From: Hericium rajendrae
Lineage: Eukaryota; Basidiomycota; Agaricomycetes; Russulales; Hericiaceae
Assembly (NCBI GenBank): GCA_033439255.1
Contig: CM065882.1
Span: forward strand, 806,001-870,000
Direction: 5' to 3'
DNA length: 64,000 bases
Each line of letters starts with the position of its first letter. Positions within the stretch are counted from its first letter, which is position 1. The notes under the pieces are model-generated. The model was not told where the DNA came from, made no database searches, and saw nothing but the letters and a program-made list of their open reading frames with translations. The position numbers were made by a program, and so were the translations under genes. Positions 46,211 through 58,449 of the stretch are shown piece after piece.

Positions 46211-47194
46211 AGCGAGTGAAACTCGAAAGCGTGGTCGAAAGGACAATTCCACTGTACTTGTGGGCAAGTACTTGTCTGCATGTTGGCGGGCTATATACTT
46301 AGGTTCTTGGTCCAACGTATACCCTTACTCTTCATCACATCCACGACGATGGTTCTGTTGCATGCGTTTCTCTTGCTTTCTTGGGATGTTGACTGTGAAT
46401 GTTTAGTAAAAGTTTCTTGTTTTCACATTGAATTTTGACTCATGATGAATTCGCTCGAGAAGCGCGAAGCAAGCATTGCAGTCCTCATAAAGAAATTTGC
46501 TGAACGTCCGAGTAGAATTCTTCTTGAAAACAAATTTAAGTAGAATGAAGATACTTCAATGATCGGGGACCAAGTCCCCGTCAAGTTGGCTGTATTTGAA
46601 GTATATAGTCAGGGAGCCTACGACCTCCATTCCGAGCTTGCGGCCTTGCAGATCTATGCGAACCGACCTATTACCAGGGTGAAGGCCTGGAATCCGGAGA
46701 CAAACTGTATTAGCCATCGAGGACTATGAGCCTTCCACAACTGTCAGGAAGCATAGCCTTGGCCGCATCGGGTAACTGTCTGCTCTTAAACGCCTCCGGT
46801 CCTCGTTTTTCATGAGTTCAGTGGCTGAGCTCACCTGAGAGCGTCATTCTGACGGAAGGTGCCTTACCTCCATTTTTGCGCAGGAGGCGGACTTTCGAAT
46901 GTTGGGAGCAGTGTCAGGCGCCGCGCTATGTAGCGAACAGCACGAATCCACCGGTTCCATGCCGGGACAGTGCTGCATTTCTGCAGACGGCAGGTGATAG
47001 GTTCCTCGGAGCACGCATTTCTCCATGTTCAACAGCTGTGTTTCAATCGTGTAGAATGACCTGAGGAACCAACACAGAGACGGATCGAGAATAATACATG
47101 ACAACACACCTTCCCGCCACGCACAAAAGGCATGCAACCGAACATCACACGATCCTCGACATTTCGACAAAGCAACACAGCATCAATAAGCCAG
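46211..47194. other. Intergenic region
   Basis: About 980 bases between convergent genes. Short unsupported frames only. Confidence 0.4.
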
Positions 47195-48850
47195 TCAATC
47201 GCGGGAGTGCCTGAGCAGCCCCTTGCTCCTAAACGTCGCGTTGTATTGCAGGAGGTTATTGATATCCCGCACCCAGTCGTCCTCCTTCCACGGCCCCGCG
47301 CCCTCGGGCCTGTCGTCGACCGGCTCAGCGATGGACGAGCGGTTGATGCACGGTATGGGGTAGAGCGAGGCGCGCACGGCGACGGATTCGCCTGGGCTGA
47401 GGATGCGGGAAACTTGGCCGTCCATGGAGACGCTGGCGGAGGCGCGGCTGCGATCGCCGATCTAGTTGCGGGATAGGTGTTAGATGCAGTATGGAGACAC
47501 AATATCTATGGGCTGTGAAGCAGTGGGTTTGGCTTTGACTTACTCGGAGTGTTAGTGATGACGAGGCTGGGAAGACCAGTGGCCGGAAGGAGAGGCTGCG
47601 CGGGCATATGGGCGTGAGCACCAACGCGCTTAGCGAAGGGTGCACAATGGGTCCGCCCGCGGAGAGCGAGTATGCAGTTGAGCCAGTTGGAGTGGCTACA
47701 ATGAGCCCATCGGACTGCGAGAACTGTAGTGAGAAACTGCGATTCCGGATATAGAACGTGCGGAGGGCGTACCACTGCTTCTGTCAGATGCTGTCCGTCG
47801 ACGAACGCGTCGATAGTATTAAGGTGGGGACTGGATCCGCGATGTAGCGCCACTTCGTTCATGACCTGCCAATCTGCCAAATATGCCGTCGGCGTCTGTG
47901 GGTGCCGGGAGATGGATGCGTGACGACGTACCTTCGCCATCGCTTCCTGTCCTGTTGCCATGTTTATCGAAGAATGAGCATAGGAGGCGCATGCGGTAGA
48001 GAACGGTCGCCTTTCCCTCGAAAACGGACGCTATTGCTTTTGCGAAGTCATCGACGTCTAAATAATGACTTATTAACAAATTTGTCATTGGCCGATATAT
48101 TGCTCGACTCACGAAATGGAAGCAAAAAGCCCAATGTTCCCATCGAAAAGCTGAGCACTGGTGGAACTGCTCCCACGCGAAATAGAGATGATGCATGGAG
48201 TATTGTGCCATCCCCACCGAGCGTGACGATCAGGTCGATTTTCTCGGCGCCCTCACCTGTCAAAAGATGAGATATGGACGACGCGAAAGGCCAGCACGAC
48301 TCACCTGGTCGCCAGACCTCAACCCCCGCCGGTATATCTGGACGGTCCTCGTGGAACACTCGTACATTTGGATAGTTCTGTCGCAGATGCCTGCATGACA
48401 TCATGGATATAGCAGTTCTGGATCGCTTTGCGAACGACTACTCACTTCAGAAAGGAGTCGATTGCCTCGATGATAGGCCGCGTACGATGTTTGTTCACGA
48501 TCAGGATAGATTTTGGTGGTCCTGAAGGCGGTTTGTCTTCAATGAAGAGATGAATGAGCGTTCAGTATCTGCCAAACGCGAAAATCACGCACGTAGCTGC
48601 AATGGAGGCGGCGTCACAGGAGCACTAGCGATTCCTCTCGTGTGTTGGATACATGATTGCCGTCGATGGCAAAGCCAATCTGGTCTACAGCGAAAACCTG
48701 TCGCCCGAGCGAGTATCCGAGACTTGAGGCTACTGCGAATAACAGCCGAGGCACTGAACATGTCGCCTTGCCACTATGGAATTGTTCCAATGATTTCGTG
48801 TTTCGAGCTGCACAAGCGTGAAGATGCCTTAGATGAGATTCTGAAGACAA
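47195..48850 (-). CDS. ATP-NAD kinase
   Basis: Phosphorylates NAD (or NADH) with ATP to NADP(H), the only route to NADPH cofactor. Several exons on the minus strand: [35 protein letters not shown], then [18 protein letters not shown] (GGDGT, the catalytic/ATP motif), [43 protein letters not shown] (the NE/D motif), and [20 protein letters not shown] (triphosphate/NAD loop). The C-terminus [20 protein letters not shown] runs to 47195. The start at 48850 ([17 protein letters not shown]) and the splice joining that first part to [10 protein letters not shown] are uncertain. The core looks complete and active. Confidence 0.88.
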
Positions 48851-49179
48851 TTATGGGATGAGACAAAAGCGAGCCGTATCCGAGTCAGAAAAACGGGCGT
48901 CGCTGTGAGACGTAGGATCTAGACATCGTGGCAAGCGAACAAGACGAGGCCCGCCTCGTCTCGTCGACGTTAGATCATGGCTCCTGCCACCATCATCAGC
49001 GAACCTAGTACTCTGTAGCAGCGCTGACCAGCTGCGGCGTCGTATTCCTCTATAACTCTTCTTGACTTGGGGACATTTCACTGTCAGTAAGCCAACCTCA
49101 CATTTTCATCTACTCTCGCTGAAGCAGGCCTGTTTCAACTTCAGTCAGGATATCCAGTTACCCTCGCTTATACGCGACC
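48851..49179. promoter_or_regulatory. Divergent promoter of NAD kinase and F-box gene
   Basis: About 330 bp shared upstream region. No TATA box is evident. Confidence 0.4.
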
Positions 49180-50959
49180 ATGATGAACCTGCCCACAACC
49201 AACCTACGTCAAACACCTTCTGACGCAGATATTGCAGATGATGCGATAAATACGTCCGCTGCTAAGGATCGCGACTTCACTCTCGTGCTGCCGGATGAAC
49301 TCTTGATGCAGATTTTCATTGTATATCAGAACTGGACCAGGATACGTTTTGACGGTGAGTTCACCAATTTAACGCCTTGCTTGAAGGAAGTACTCATTTT
49401 CCGAAGGTCCTAGACCCGCCTGGCTCATCATCACACAGATCTGCAGGCGCTGGCGGAATGTCGCCCTCGCCTTTCCCATATACTGGAACGTTGTCCCGAC
49501 ATACCATCTTGAATGCACTGAAGCCATGATCTCGCGCTCGCAGAACGTGCCTGTTTCTATTGACTTCAGTAACAAACGGCCGAACCAAGTGAATGTGATT
49601 CCTCCAGGCGCAGAGATTGCTCTGCAGCAAGTGCACCGAGCGTCCAACGTTCACATATTCTTGAACCGCGACGCTATCGACCAAGTCATGGAACAGCTGA
49701 ACGACGCTCAAATGCCACTTCTGACCGACTTCAAGCTGATTTGCAAGCGCGGAAACACGAACGTCTTGGAGACCTACGACCTTCCTGTATCCTTTCTCCG
49801 TGCCGATCACGCGCCTTTATTGTCTGTAATGCGTCTCTCTCATTGTGGCCTGTCTTTAGACACTGTGGTTCCCCCAAACAACATCACGCACCTGGAATTT
49901 GCACACATCTCCCGCTTACGACGGCCCACCACCTCCCGATACCGCGATCTTCTGAGCGGTATGCCTCAACTTGAAATCTTCATTGTGGATTACGCCGGGC
50001 CGCTGCTCGATGATCTCGCATCCGACCGCAAGGTCTCCCTCCCCTGCTTGCGGCATCTCACACTGGTTGACATCATCCATTCATGCATAACCTTTGGCCA
50101 TCATCTTGATCTGCCGCCTTCGGCCTCTTTGCATCTCCTTGCTGTCCAAGACATTGCACCTGGCTCTGCTGAGTCTGGCCTTGCTGCGTCGCTCGAAAGG
50201 GACATCGTTAATCTGGTCGATCAGCACTGCTCTGGGTGGAGGAAAGGTCGTGGCGCGGCATCCGAGGAGCTCACCACACTCCACATCGACGAATCTCTTT
50301 TCATGAGCCTGTCGGTTCGCCTGGGCGGGGACGACATGGATGCCGAAGCGCCCCCGCTCAGCAGGACTTCTCCAGCCTATGACATTTCCGTCTCGTGGCC
50401 GCGAGTGTCGGAGTTTCCACGCGCCGCGGCGGCCGTTCTCATGTCGAGGCTATGTGACAGTCTCCCTACAATGCATGTGCGCACTGTGCGCATGGATGGG
50501 CCCTTCAGCATATCGGCGCGCAGATGGAACGTGACGTTTGGGGCTATGGAGCGCGTCGGGGCTGTTTCGCTGGTTGGAGATGCCGTATACGGCTTCATCG
50601 AGGCCTTCTCCCAATTCGACACACAGCACAGTGGCCTTCGCAGTAGCATTCGGTTGTTCCCAGCGCTGGACGATCTCACTATCGATTGTGCAGAACTTGT
50701 CAGAGCTGATGGTCATTCTGCGATCTACGAGGCTCTCAAGGACGGCCTGCGGAGACGTCGTGAATCACGAGGCGGGAAGAAGATGGACTTGCATATCGCT
50801 GGGCGCGTGCTGCCTGGATCGCAGGCAGACGAATTGGCAGTAGACGCCAATGTGGATCGGCTTCCCGAGTCTGCTGCGTCCGTGCCTGACATTCTTTTCC
50901 CTCATGACTCAGGTTTTTCTGCACAGGTATACCACGATGACGATCTAGATGGCATATAG
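49180..50959 (+). CDS. F-box-like protein, 575 residues
   Basis: Predicted SCF adaptor. Exons 49180-49354 and 49407-50959 join in phase 1. An F-box-like segment is split by the intron: FTLVLPDELLMQIFIVYQN in exon 1, then PAWLIITQICRRWRNVAL with FPIYWNVV in exon 2. The remaining 450 residues hold scattered leucine-rich phrases (PLLTDFKLICKRG, PLLSVMRLSHCGLSL, ITHLEFAHISRL, LPCLRHLTLVD, PALDDLTIDCAELV). Same general design as the F-box gene at 12968 but no close similarity. An alternative Met one codon downstream is possible. Confidence 0.75.
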
Positions 50960-51405
50960 AAATTCGATGGCGTCGTCAAGGAGCTGCTTTCCCTGTAATT
51001 CTCACATCGTTGGAGTTCGGCATTCACGGCGTGCCGACATGTATCTATTAGAGAAGTTTCGCAACGGCCGGAATGGAATGTGCCCATTCAAACCGCTATG
51101 CCCCAACAACCGCTTTTCCGCGGGGCAACTTAGCGTTAGGCGACTCCCCGATTCCATTCAAGATTCCATTCCAACAAGTGCGAGAACTCTGTCTGTATCG
51201 GGACTCACTCACGCCCCGAGGACATGTCATAGAATGGCGTTCAAAAGCTTCAGTTGACATGCGTGTAGTCATTTGAAGACCGAGTTGGGCGACTGACGCA
51301 ATTCCAGGGCTCGAGCAATCACTCTCGGCTCTGCTGCAGTAGGTCCAGATTTATAATAAGTATCCTCCGCATCCTCGAACGCCAGATTCACTCCTTCTGC
51401 CTCCC
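50960..51405. promoter_or_regulatory. Intergenic and P450 upstream region
   Basis: About 450 bases. A TATA-like TTTATAATAAG lies at 51350-51360, some 50 bp before the P450 start. No gene seen. Confidence 0.4.
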
Positions 51406-53455
51406 ATGCTCGACCAGGCACACGTGCTAATACTCTTTCTGTGCACATCTATTGTGAGTGCTGCTACGTTGCTGTACTGGTACGTCAGCCGGCGCCATGC
51501 GTTGCCTTTACCACCAGGCCCTACTGGGATTCCTATCATCGGCAATGCTCTTTCACTGCCATCTCAGACGCCGTGGGTTACATATGCGGAGTGGTCCCGC
51601 AAATACAACAGTATGTTCTTGCATCGTCATCAGTTAAATTCTAATGTATTTTGGGCCTCTGATAGGCGAGCTGGTCTCGTTCACGATCTTTGGCAAGGTG
51701 TTCGTTGTGGTGAACTCAATGCGCGCTGCAAAGGAACTACTTGAGAGTCGCTCAGCAATATATTCTAGCAAGCCGCATATGACCTTAGTAGACATGTAAG
51801 TCGCAAAGTTGTGTGTTGACGGCACCACGAGTAATTCGCCTTCAGGTCAGGCTGGGATTTCAATGCAGGCCTCATGCCGTATGGCAACGCATGGCGTGCC
51901 CGCCGCCGTCTGCTTCACCTTGAATTTGCCACCGACCGGGCTTCTGCGTATTGGCCTCTGCAGATGGCAAAAAAATGATTCGAAGGTTGTATGAGGACCC
52001 CGACGGGCTTCTAGACCACATCCGGGTGTAAGTCGCAGATTGGCTCGAGTACGAATGTTCCTCCGATTGAATATGTTGCCTAGGTCGGCTGCATCGATAG
52101 CAATGGAGATAGCGTACGGACTTGACATTGCGCCTAAGAATGATCCTTTTGTGGAACTGGCGCAGAAATCCGTGGCCATGATCCCGCAAGCAGGCCGCCC
52201 TGGGGTGGTCCTGGTCGACGCACTGCCTTTCCGTACTTGACAGTTCGTATTGTCGGCATTTATTGTTCCCGCTGAAATGCTCTATCCAGTTCGCTATCTC
52301 CCGTCTTGGCTGCCCGGTATGGGCTTCAAGAGGTCGGCAGAACGTTGTTCCAAGATGGTCACTGATATGATCGAGCTGCCTTGGGCAGCTGCAGAACGGC
52401 AAGTGGTAATGTTGGATCTGCCAGCAATGAGTTTCTCGCGTCTGATTGTGCATTCTGTATATCATGACGTCTTCGCTGCGAAAGGCCGAGGGAACCGCTC
52501 GCCTATCGCTTACATCTTCTTGGATCATCAAGAACAAGGATTCAAATCCCGGAGAAGAAGCTGAGCGCGCCGCAAAGGATGCGAGTGGTGCTCTTTACGC
52601 AGGTGGGTACAATCGACTAGTTTTCCGGTATAGGACGCATTCTGGGACTTTGATGTCTTGCTTTAGCCGGGGCGGATACGGTAAGCGATCGAGGCATTTG
52701 TATCTAGTCCCTTTGAAACGGATCTATCAAATAGACTACGGCTATCCTGACGAGTATCGTGCTCGCACTTGTTCTCAACCCGGAAGTTCAAACCAAAGCC
52801 CAGGCAGAGATTGACAATGTTATTGGACGGAGCCGTCTCCCAACGTTTGACGATCGCGCATACTTACCGTATGTTGAGGCCGTTGTCAGAGAGGTTAAGC
52901 GATGGCACCAGGCCCTGCCTCTGTCACCATCTCGGGAGGTGGGCCAGGACGACATCTACAAGGGGATGCTCATCCCGAAAGGTGAGCAGAATACTGTGAT
53001 TGAAGCATTCTATATTCATTTTCTGGACAAGGAGCACAAATACTCACAAATCTTTGGTAATTTCTCCTTCCAGCCAAATTCACGCATGCCTGACGTCCGC
53101 TTCTACTCACAGGGCGATAACGCACGATCCTGACGTATTTAGACCAGAGCGGTTCCTCACGAGCGAGGGAACTCTGGATAACGACAAGTCGTGGACGCTC
53201 TTTGGATTCGGTAGACGGTCAGTCTTGCAGCGTTGCGAAGATCTGTGCTCAACTTCAGCCAACAGCGTCTGCGCTGGCCAGCACCTTGCTGACGCGACGA
53301 TCTGGATCATGACCGCGTCGATCCTTGCTGTATATACGATCTCAAAAGCGAAGGATGCGCAGGGAAGCGAGATCCCAGTAGAAATCGCGATGTCGGATGG
53401 TGTGATCAGGTGCGATCCGTTCTTTTTGCATCTGGGCGCATTTTGGTCTCAATAA
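51406..53455 (+). pseudogene. Cytochrome P450 monooxygenase, probably a young pseudogene
   Basis: Heme-thiolate monooxygenase with an N-terminal membrane anchor (LILFLCTSIVSAATLLYW) and hinge LPLPPGPTGIPIIGN. Visible landmarks: I-helix AGADT|TTAILTS across an intron, EXXR in VEAVVREVKRW, PERF in HDPDVFRPERF, and heme loop FGFGRR|VCAGQHLAD across an intron. Two lesions: a run of seven A at 51969-51975 shifts frame between PLQMAKK and MIRRLYEDPDG; and between AKFTHA(W) and AITHDP only 20 nt (53093-53112) separate the exon ends, with an AG but no GT donor, so that intron appears internally deleted. The other introns checked are normal, e.g. 52406-52484. The A-run could be a sequencing error; the short intron is harder to explain away. 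Confidence 0.65.
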
Positions 53456-54106
53456 AATGCTAGTCATCCGGCGCCGTTCCAGCGCTCAATCAAACCTCGC
53501 GATGCAGAGGCGGAAGCCTTAGTGAAGTCTCTTCGAAAGAATCTGGTTTAGTGATATGCAGTCTGACGCCGCCGAACCCCACGTTATCGGGTCTTGTACA
53601 TACGAACCGCCACGCAATTTTGGTCGACGAGCGTATTATTTGAGTGAGTAAGGCGGAAGCCCAATTTCGCAAGGCGCATATGGGATCACCTTGCGACCGA
53701 TTTTCACTGTTTCGTTCTAAGTGCACGGTGGCACACTTCTGGTCAAACCCAGTGAACTTCCAGTCTAAAGTACGTTGTTATTCGCTGGCAAAGGCTTAAC
53801 CTGTCAATTAGAATAATAGCGATGGTGGCATGCCGCAATATGCACGAGTAGACGGCTCCACTCCATTGTTCTCAACAGAACCCTAGCGGGTCAAAACATA
53901 TCCACAATAGAGAATATGGTATAATCGCGGCAGTCCACCAAGTCCACGTATCTTTATGCAAAGAACAATGGCAACAGGTCCGAGCGGAGTTTCTCGGTTA
54001 GTCCCGATTTGAAGGACGCGCGCATGAGCGAATCCAGATAGGTCATTCTCAACACTCTCGGGCTGCATCTGACAGACTTACCATTCGAAACGCAGCGACG
54101 ATCGCA
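53456..54106. other. Intergenic region
   Basis: About 650 bases, no gene. 53957-54010 resembles 55551-55615 upstream of the next paralogue. Confidence 0.4.
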
Positions 54107-55251
54107 ATGGGACAATATTGGTTACTTCTCAATTACGACTTGGGCGAGACCTTGTCGAACCTTGGCAAGCTCACAGAAGGGATGTTCGAGTCTCCCTTCG
54201 AAGCGCTGGTTCCCATGCTTCAGGCCCAGGAGCCTGTCACACTCTTGGCGAAGCCGCAAGATTTCTATTGGAGAATGTTGTGGAGAATGACCAAAGATTT
54301 TGGCCGGAAACGTCGGACTCGACGGGCGATACCTATGTAAGATGACCAGTCAACTAAGTTCTAGTATATCATACTGACAGTGCGTCGCCCAGTGGTACCA
54401 ATGTGCCTGTCTTCGACCGCCTTCCTGCAGAGATCATCCTCATGGTTCTCAACGAGATGACTGAAGATTGCGTCGACTGTATATGCCTCGGACTTTGCAA
54501 CCAGCGGCTTTGGAGCATTGCGCGAGGCGTCATCATGAAGTGTCTCCGCGAAATCGATGCTTTTAATAGCTGGGCTGGTGGCCGGCTGATCTGTGTGGGG
54601 GACTACACGGAACCTAACGATCTGCCACCGGATATACCTTTCGACGAATACCGCACGGACTTTACCGACGGACAAGGCTACGTGCATACGATGTATGAAG
54701 TTGCCGATGGAACCTGGCCTGTAGCGGACTACGGGAACAGCCACCGTCACATGTTCATCGAGAGAGGTCTCAAAGCCAGGGGCGTCGACTTTTGGAATAT
54801 CGACATGGACCTTTGGAAAGCGCTGAAAGGCCCCGAATTTTGCTACAGCTATGACGATCTCCCTTCATCTGATAACCCATTCCTGCTTCGCAATCTCACC
54901 ACCCACGAGTACATCCATGATGGCATACTTTCCGAGTGGAACCGGGACCTATTAGATTGGGGCAACCAGGTGGGAGACCGCATATCACCTGTCACTCTGG
55001 GGCATCTTTGTGTGATCCGCATTTGCTGGTCATCAGAAAGTGGGGGGAGGCTGGGTTCTCAAGACAAAATCCACAGAGGTGTGTGGGCGGCGCACCGCTT
55101 CGACGTTGTCCCTGCAATGGAGCTGGAAAAGATGGAAAAGGACGAGAAGGTGTGGAAGGATGTCAGCAAGGAAGTAATGGATGAGATGGAAGATATCTGG
55201 TCGGCGGATTTGCCAGACTGCTGGAAGGCGGAGGTGGAGGAATCCGAGTGA
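54107..55251 (+). CDS. MGQYW-type F-box-like protein, copy 1
   Basis: Belongs to a lineage-specific mushroom family starting MGQYW. Exons 54107-54336 and 54393-55251 (intron with AG at 54391-54392) give 362 residues. Features: MGQYWLLLNYDLGET, a basic patch GRKRRTRRAIP before the intron, then an F-box-like helix VFDRLPAEIILMVLNEMTED, CVDCICLGLCNQRLWSIARG, RNLTTHEYIHDG and a C-terminal block HRGVWAAHRFDVVP with an acidic tail. Role unknown; binding to SCF through the F-box-like segment is inference. It forms a tandem pair with the next gene. Confidence 0.75.
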
Positions 55252-55693
55252 CAGGCATCGGTCAACGAAATAAGATAGCGGTCTAGTGTATTACTAAATA
55301 TTCAGTTGACTTTAACTTCACTTGAACAACATGTTGGTGATTTTGAGCAGCTAAGCGACCGTGCGTGCTACAGCACTATGCAACGCATCATCCTGTCGTC
55401 CTAGACGGATTATTCACAACTGTAGACATCTAGTGGCATTTGCGGTTAAGTGGATCTCACGCGTCGTGTGGCACAATAGGGAGCTGAACGGCCTCACGGC
55501 AGTCGATCGACATCAATACACGTGTCTCTTTATTCACAATATCATGTCATTCAAAGAACAATGGAATGCTCAGGGACGAGCGGAGTTCCTCGGTTAGCCT
55601 CAGGTCGATATAAAAGTGAATTAAGGAGATCAGGGAACTCTCAACACTCTCCTCTTCAGACTTACCGTCACAGGCACAGCCTCAGCGGCCAAA
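55252..55693. other. Intergenic region between the MGQYW paralogues
   Basis: About 440 bases. The part at 55551-55615 is similar to 53957-54010 (AAAGAACAATGG, then GAGCGGAGTT.CTCGGTTAG), so the duplicated unit includes upstream sequence. A TATA-like GATATAAAAG lies at about 55607-55616. Confidence 0.5.
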
Positions 55694-56849
55694 ATGCCCC
55701 AGTGGTGGCTGCTGCTCAATTTGGATGCGGGCGAGACTTCGTCATGGCCTGGCACGTTCAGAGAGTTTATGCTCAATAAGCCTTCATTCCTTGTCGAAAT
55801 GCTGGATGTCAACAAGGTCACGCTATTAGAGGAGCCAGCAACTTACTATTGGGAACAGCTGAAGCAGTTAACCAAAAGATCCGGTCGAAAAAGAAGTCGA
55901 CGGGGGATACCCAACGTGTAAGATGACTAGTCAACTTGCACGAATCCTGCATACTGACAGATAATTGCATAGCCGTGTGCCTGTCTCTGCATTTGGCAAG
56001 CTTCCCGCAGAAATCATCTGCATGATCGCCAACGAGCTGACCGAGGACTGTGTTGACTGCGTATGCTTTGGGTTGACCAACCGGCGTCACTGGAGCATTG
56101 CACGAGGCATTATCGAGAAGTGCCTACACAACACTGCCTACCTCAATTCCTATGCTGGCGCCAGACTGATGTTTGCCGGGTCCTGGATGAATCACGATGA
56201 TCTTCCTCCAGGCATTTTTGACGAGCAGGACCTCGATGATCTCACGAACGAGAAAGGCTACATGCAGCATCTGTTCCTGGTCGCGGAGGACTGGCCGAGG
56301 ACGAAAACAGAAGCTTTCACTCACCACTTCGTCGATGAAGGCTTGAGGAGTAGGGGTATCAGCTACACTTGTGCCGACTTGTACCTTTGGGCCGCGCTAG
56401 AAGGACCCGAATTTCGCGGCCGCGGCGACTACGACCGTCACTATCCCTCACCTGACAACTTCCGCATACTTCGCAATCTCACTACCAACGAGTACGTCCA
56501 TGAGAGCACTTTGTTTGAATGGACGGAGAAGAAGGGGGTTCCTCAAAGCCCTGACAGCCTGTACCGCGTTAATCTGGGCCACATATGCGCGGTCCGGATT
56601 TTTTGGTCATCGGACAGTGAACTTTCCTATAAGGGAAAGGAGACCCACAGGGGGGTGTGGACCGGGCATTGCTTTGATATCGTTCCTGAAAAGGAGTTAG
56701 CGAAGATGGAAAGAGACGAGGAGATGTGGAAGGACGTCAGCAAAGAGGTATTGGGTGAGGTGGAAGAGCTGTGGAAATATCTTGCAACGACTACAGATGA
56801 TTGGGTGCCGTCGATGCTAGCGATAATACCGACGAGCGTCAATGAATGA
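55694..56849 (+). CDS. MGQYW-type F-box-like protein, copy 2
   Basis: Tandem paralogue of the gene at 54107. Exons 55694-55917 and 55973-56849 give 366 residues, with the intron at the same point. Shared blocks: WWLLLNLDAGET, GRKRSRRGIP, AFGKLPAEIICMIANELTED, CVDCVCFGLTNRRHWSIARG, RNLTTNEYVHES and HRGVWTGHCFDIVPEKELAK. The start reads MPQWW rather than MGQYW. Many substitutions and several indels separate the copies, so the duplication is old. No disruption. Confidence 0.75.
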
Positions 56850-57251
56850 GAGGAGCATGGCATACTTACTTTACGACGACTGTACTTGTGCTTTATTTGC
56901 GTAATGATTGAGGTTGAAGCAAATTGTGATGCGAGCAGTGACGCTCGACTGGAGCAATCGATTGACCGAGCCATCGATCGCGAGCCAACCCTTCCTTTTG
57001 AGATCTGAGCGGCCAGCTTCATCGATTTCATCGCTCAGCACAACGATGAGTCCCTCTCGAACGGCACGGTCCGAATTTGAATTCACTACTTAGTCGCTTG
57101 CTATCCGCGATCGGCTTTCCGCCGCAGCTGCGCCCACGATCCTTAAATATGATCGCGGTCGAGTTGCCAAGCAACCGCCTCGAGGTCTCTCAGAGGCAGA
57201 CCAGATATTTGTGCCCCCCGCATTAACGCGTTCGACTCTACCTCTACGATA
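56850..57251. other. Intergenic region upstream of the methyltransferase
   Basis: About 400 bases. CTTAAATATG near 57142 is a possible AT-rich core element. No gene seen. Confidence 0.35.
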
Positions 57252-58354
57252 ATGACGAGCAAGACATGGCCGCATGAGCACCCGCCGCCGCGCGAACTCG
57301 TCCCCGCGCTTGACACCGAGCCCAATGATCTCTCTGCAGATGCGCTCGCGTTTCTGCGCAAGACGGTATCAGCGGATGACGCAGAGCTGAAGAGGCGCCT
57401 GGTAGATGTGCAGAAAAAGTGAGCTGCACCACCTACATACGGAGAGCGGCGGGCTGATCAGACGTACAGGGCGTAGTGAGCGATGCACTGACTGACTTCG
57501 CACCAAGGCAACTCATGCCTTGGACGCAGCGCCCTGAATCCGTATCCCTGCATCCGGAGCTTCGGCTTCGCGGACTGCGTCATCGCTCAATCCTTTGTGT
57601 ACGACCAGGTCGTGCGCGCCGGTGCGCAGGGCGACACGCTCTTTCTCGATCTCGCCTGCTGCGGTGCGCTTTATCTCTGACACTGTGCACCCCGGACTGA
57701 CTTCCGTGCTCAGTGGGCACGGACGCGCGGCGACTCGTCGCGGACGGATACCCCGCCGCGCATGTCCTCGCCAGTGACCTGCGCGCCGAGTTCCTCGAGC
57801 TCGGGCACGAGCTCTTCGCCGACCGCGGCACGAGGGGCATCCGCTTCTTCGCAGCCGACGCGCTCGACCCCGACTTTTCCACCGCTCCCAGTCCGCGTGA
57901 GACGCCCGTAGGTGAGGTGGCAAGGCTGGATGAACTCCTGGGGCGGCTGGACCATGTATATGTCGGCTGGCTGTTCCATCTGTTTGGAAAGGAGACGCAG
58001 GAGGAGTTCGCGCGGCGCGTGGGGGCGCTGTTGAGGCGCCGGGGCGGGGTCGTCGTATTTGGGGTGCATCAGGGGCAGGAGAAGGAGGGGCTCGTGCGGG
58101 ATAAGATGTTCGGGTGCGTGCGACCCGTGTATTGGGTGGGCCTTGACTGAGCTTGGGATAGGAATCGCTATGTGCACTCACCTGCGTCATGGGAGAGGTT
58201 GTGGAAGGATGCGTTTACGGAACTGGAGGGTGACGAGTGGGCGGAGAGACATGTGCGGGTGCGGTGCGAGATGACGCAGATGAGATCCAAGTTCGTCGAC
58301 TTTCTGGACGATTTCTGGCATATGTCATGGGCTGTGGAGATCGTGGATGCTTAG
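57252..58354 (+). CDS. SAM-dependent class I methyltransferase
   Basis: Exons 57252-57418, 57530-57663, 57714-58113 and 58162-58354 join in frame to 297 residues. Motif I is DLACCVGTDARRLVADGYP, rebuilt over an intron (DxACxxGxD, a common fungal variant of the Gly-rich SAM loop). Motif II follows in ASDLRAEFLELG, and motif III-like text in LDHVYVGWLFHLFG and RRRGGVVVFGVH. An N-terminal helical region carries YPYPCIRSFGFADC. This layout resembles small fungal methyltransferases near secondary-metabolite genes, but no biosynthetic enzyme is adjacent. The substrate is unknown. The final exon ends VEIVDA. Confidence 0.8.
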
Positions 58355-58449
58355 ATATTATAAGTCGCAAAGGTTACCATTCAACTGTAAGCTTTCAAAG
58401 GCAACTTAAAACTGTCAGATGAAACTAGTACTACGATGGTATAAGTACG

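Noticed and set aside
52400-52490. Apparent extra frameshift in the P450
   Set aside because: A normal GT..AG intron (52406-52484) joins AERQV to AEGTARLSL in frame.
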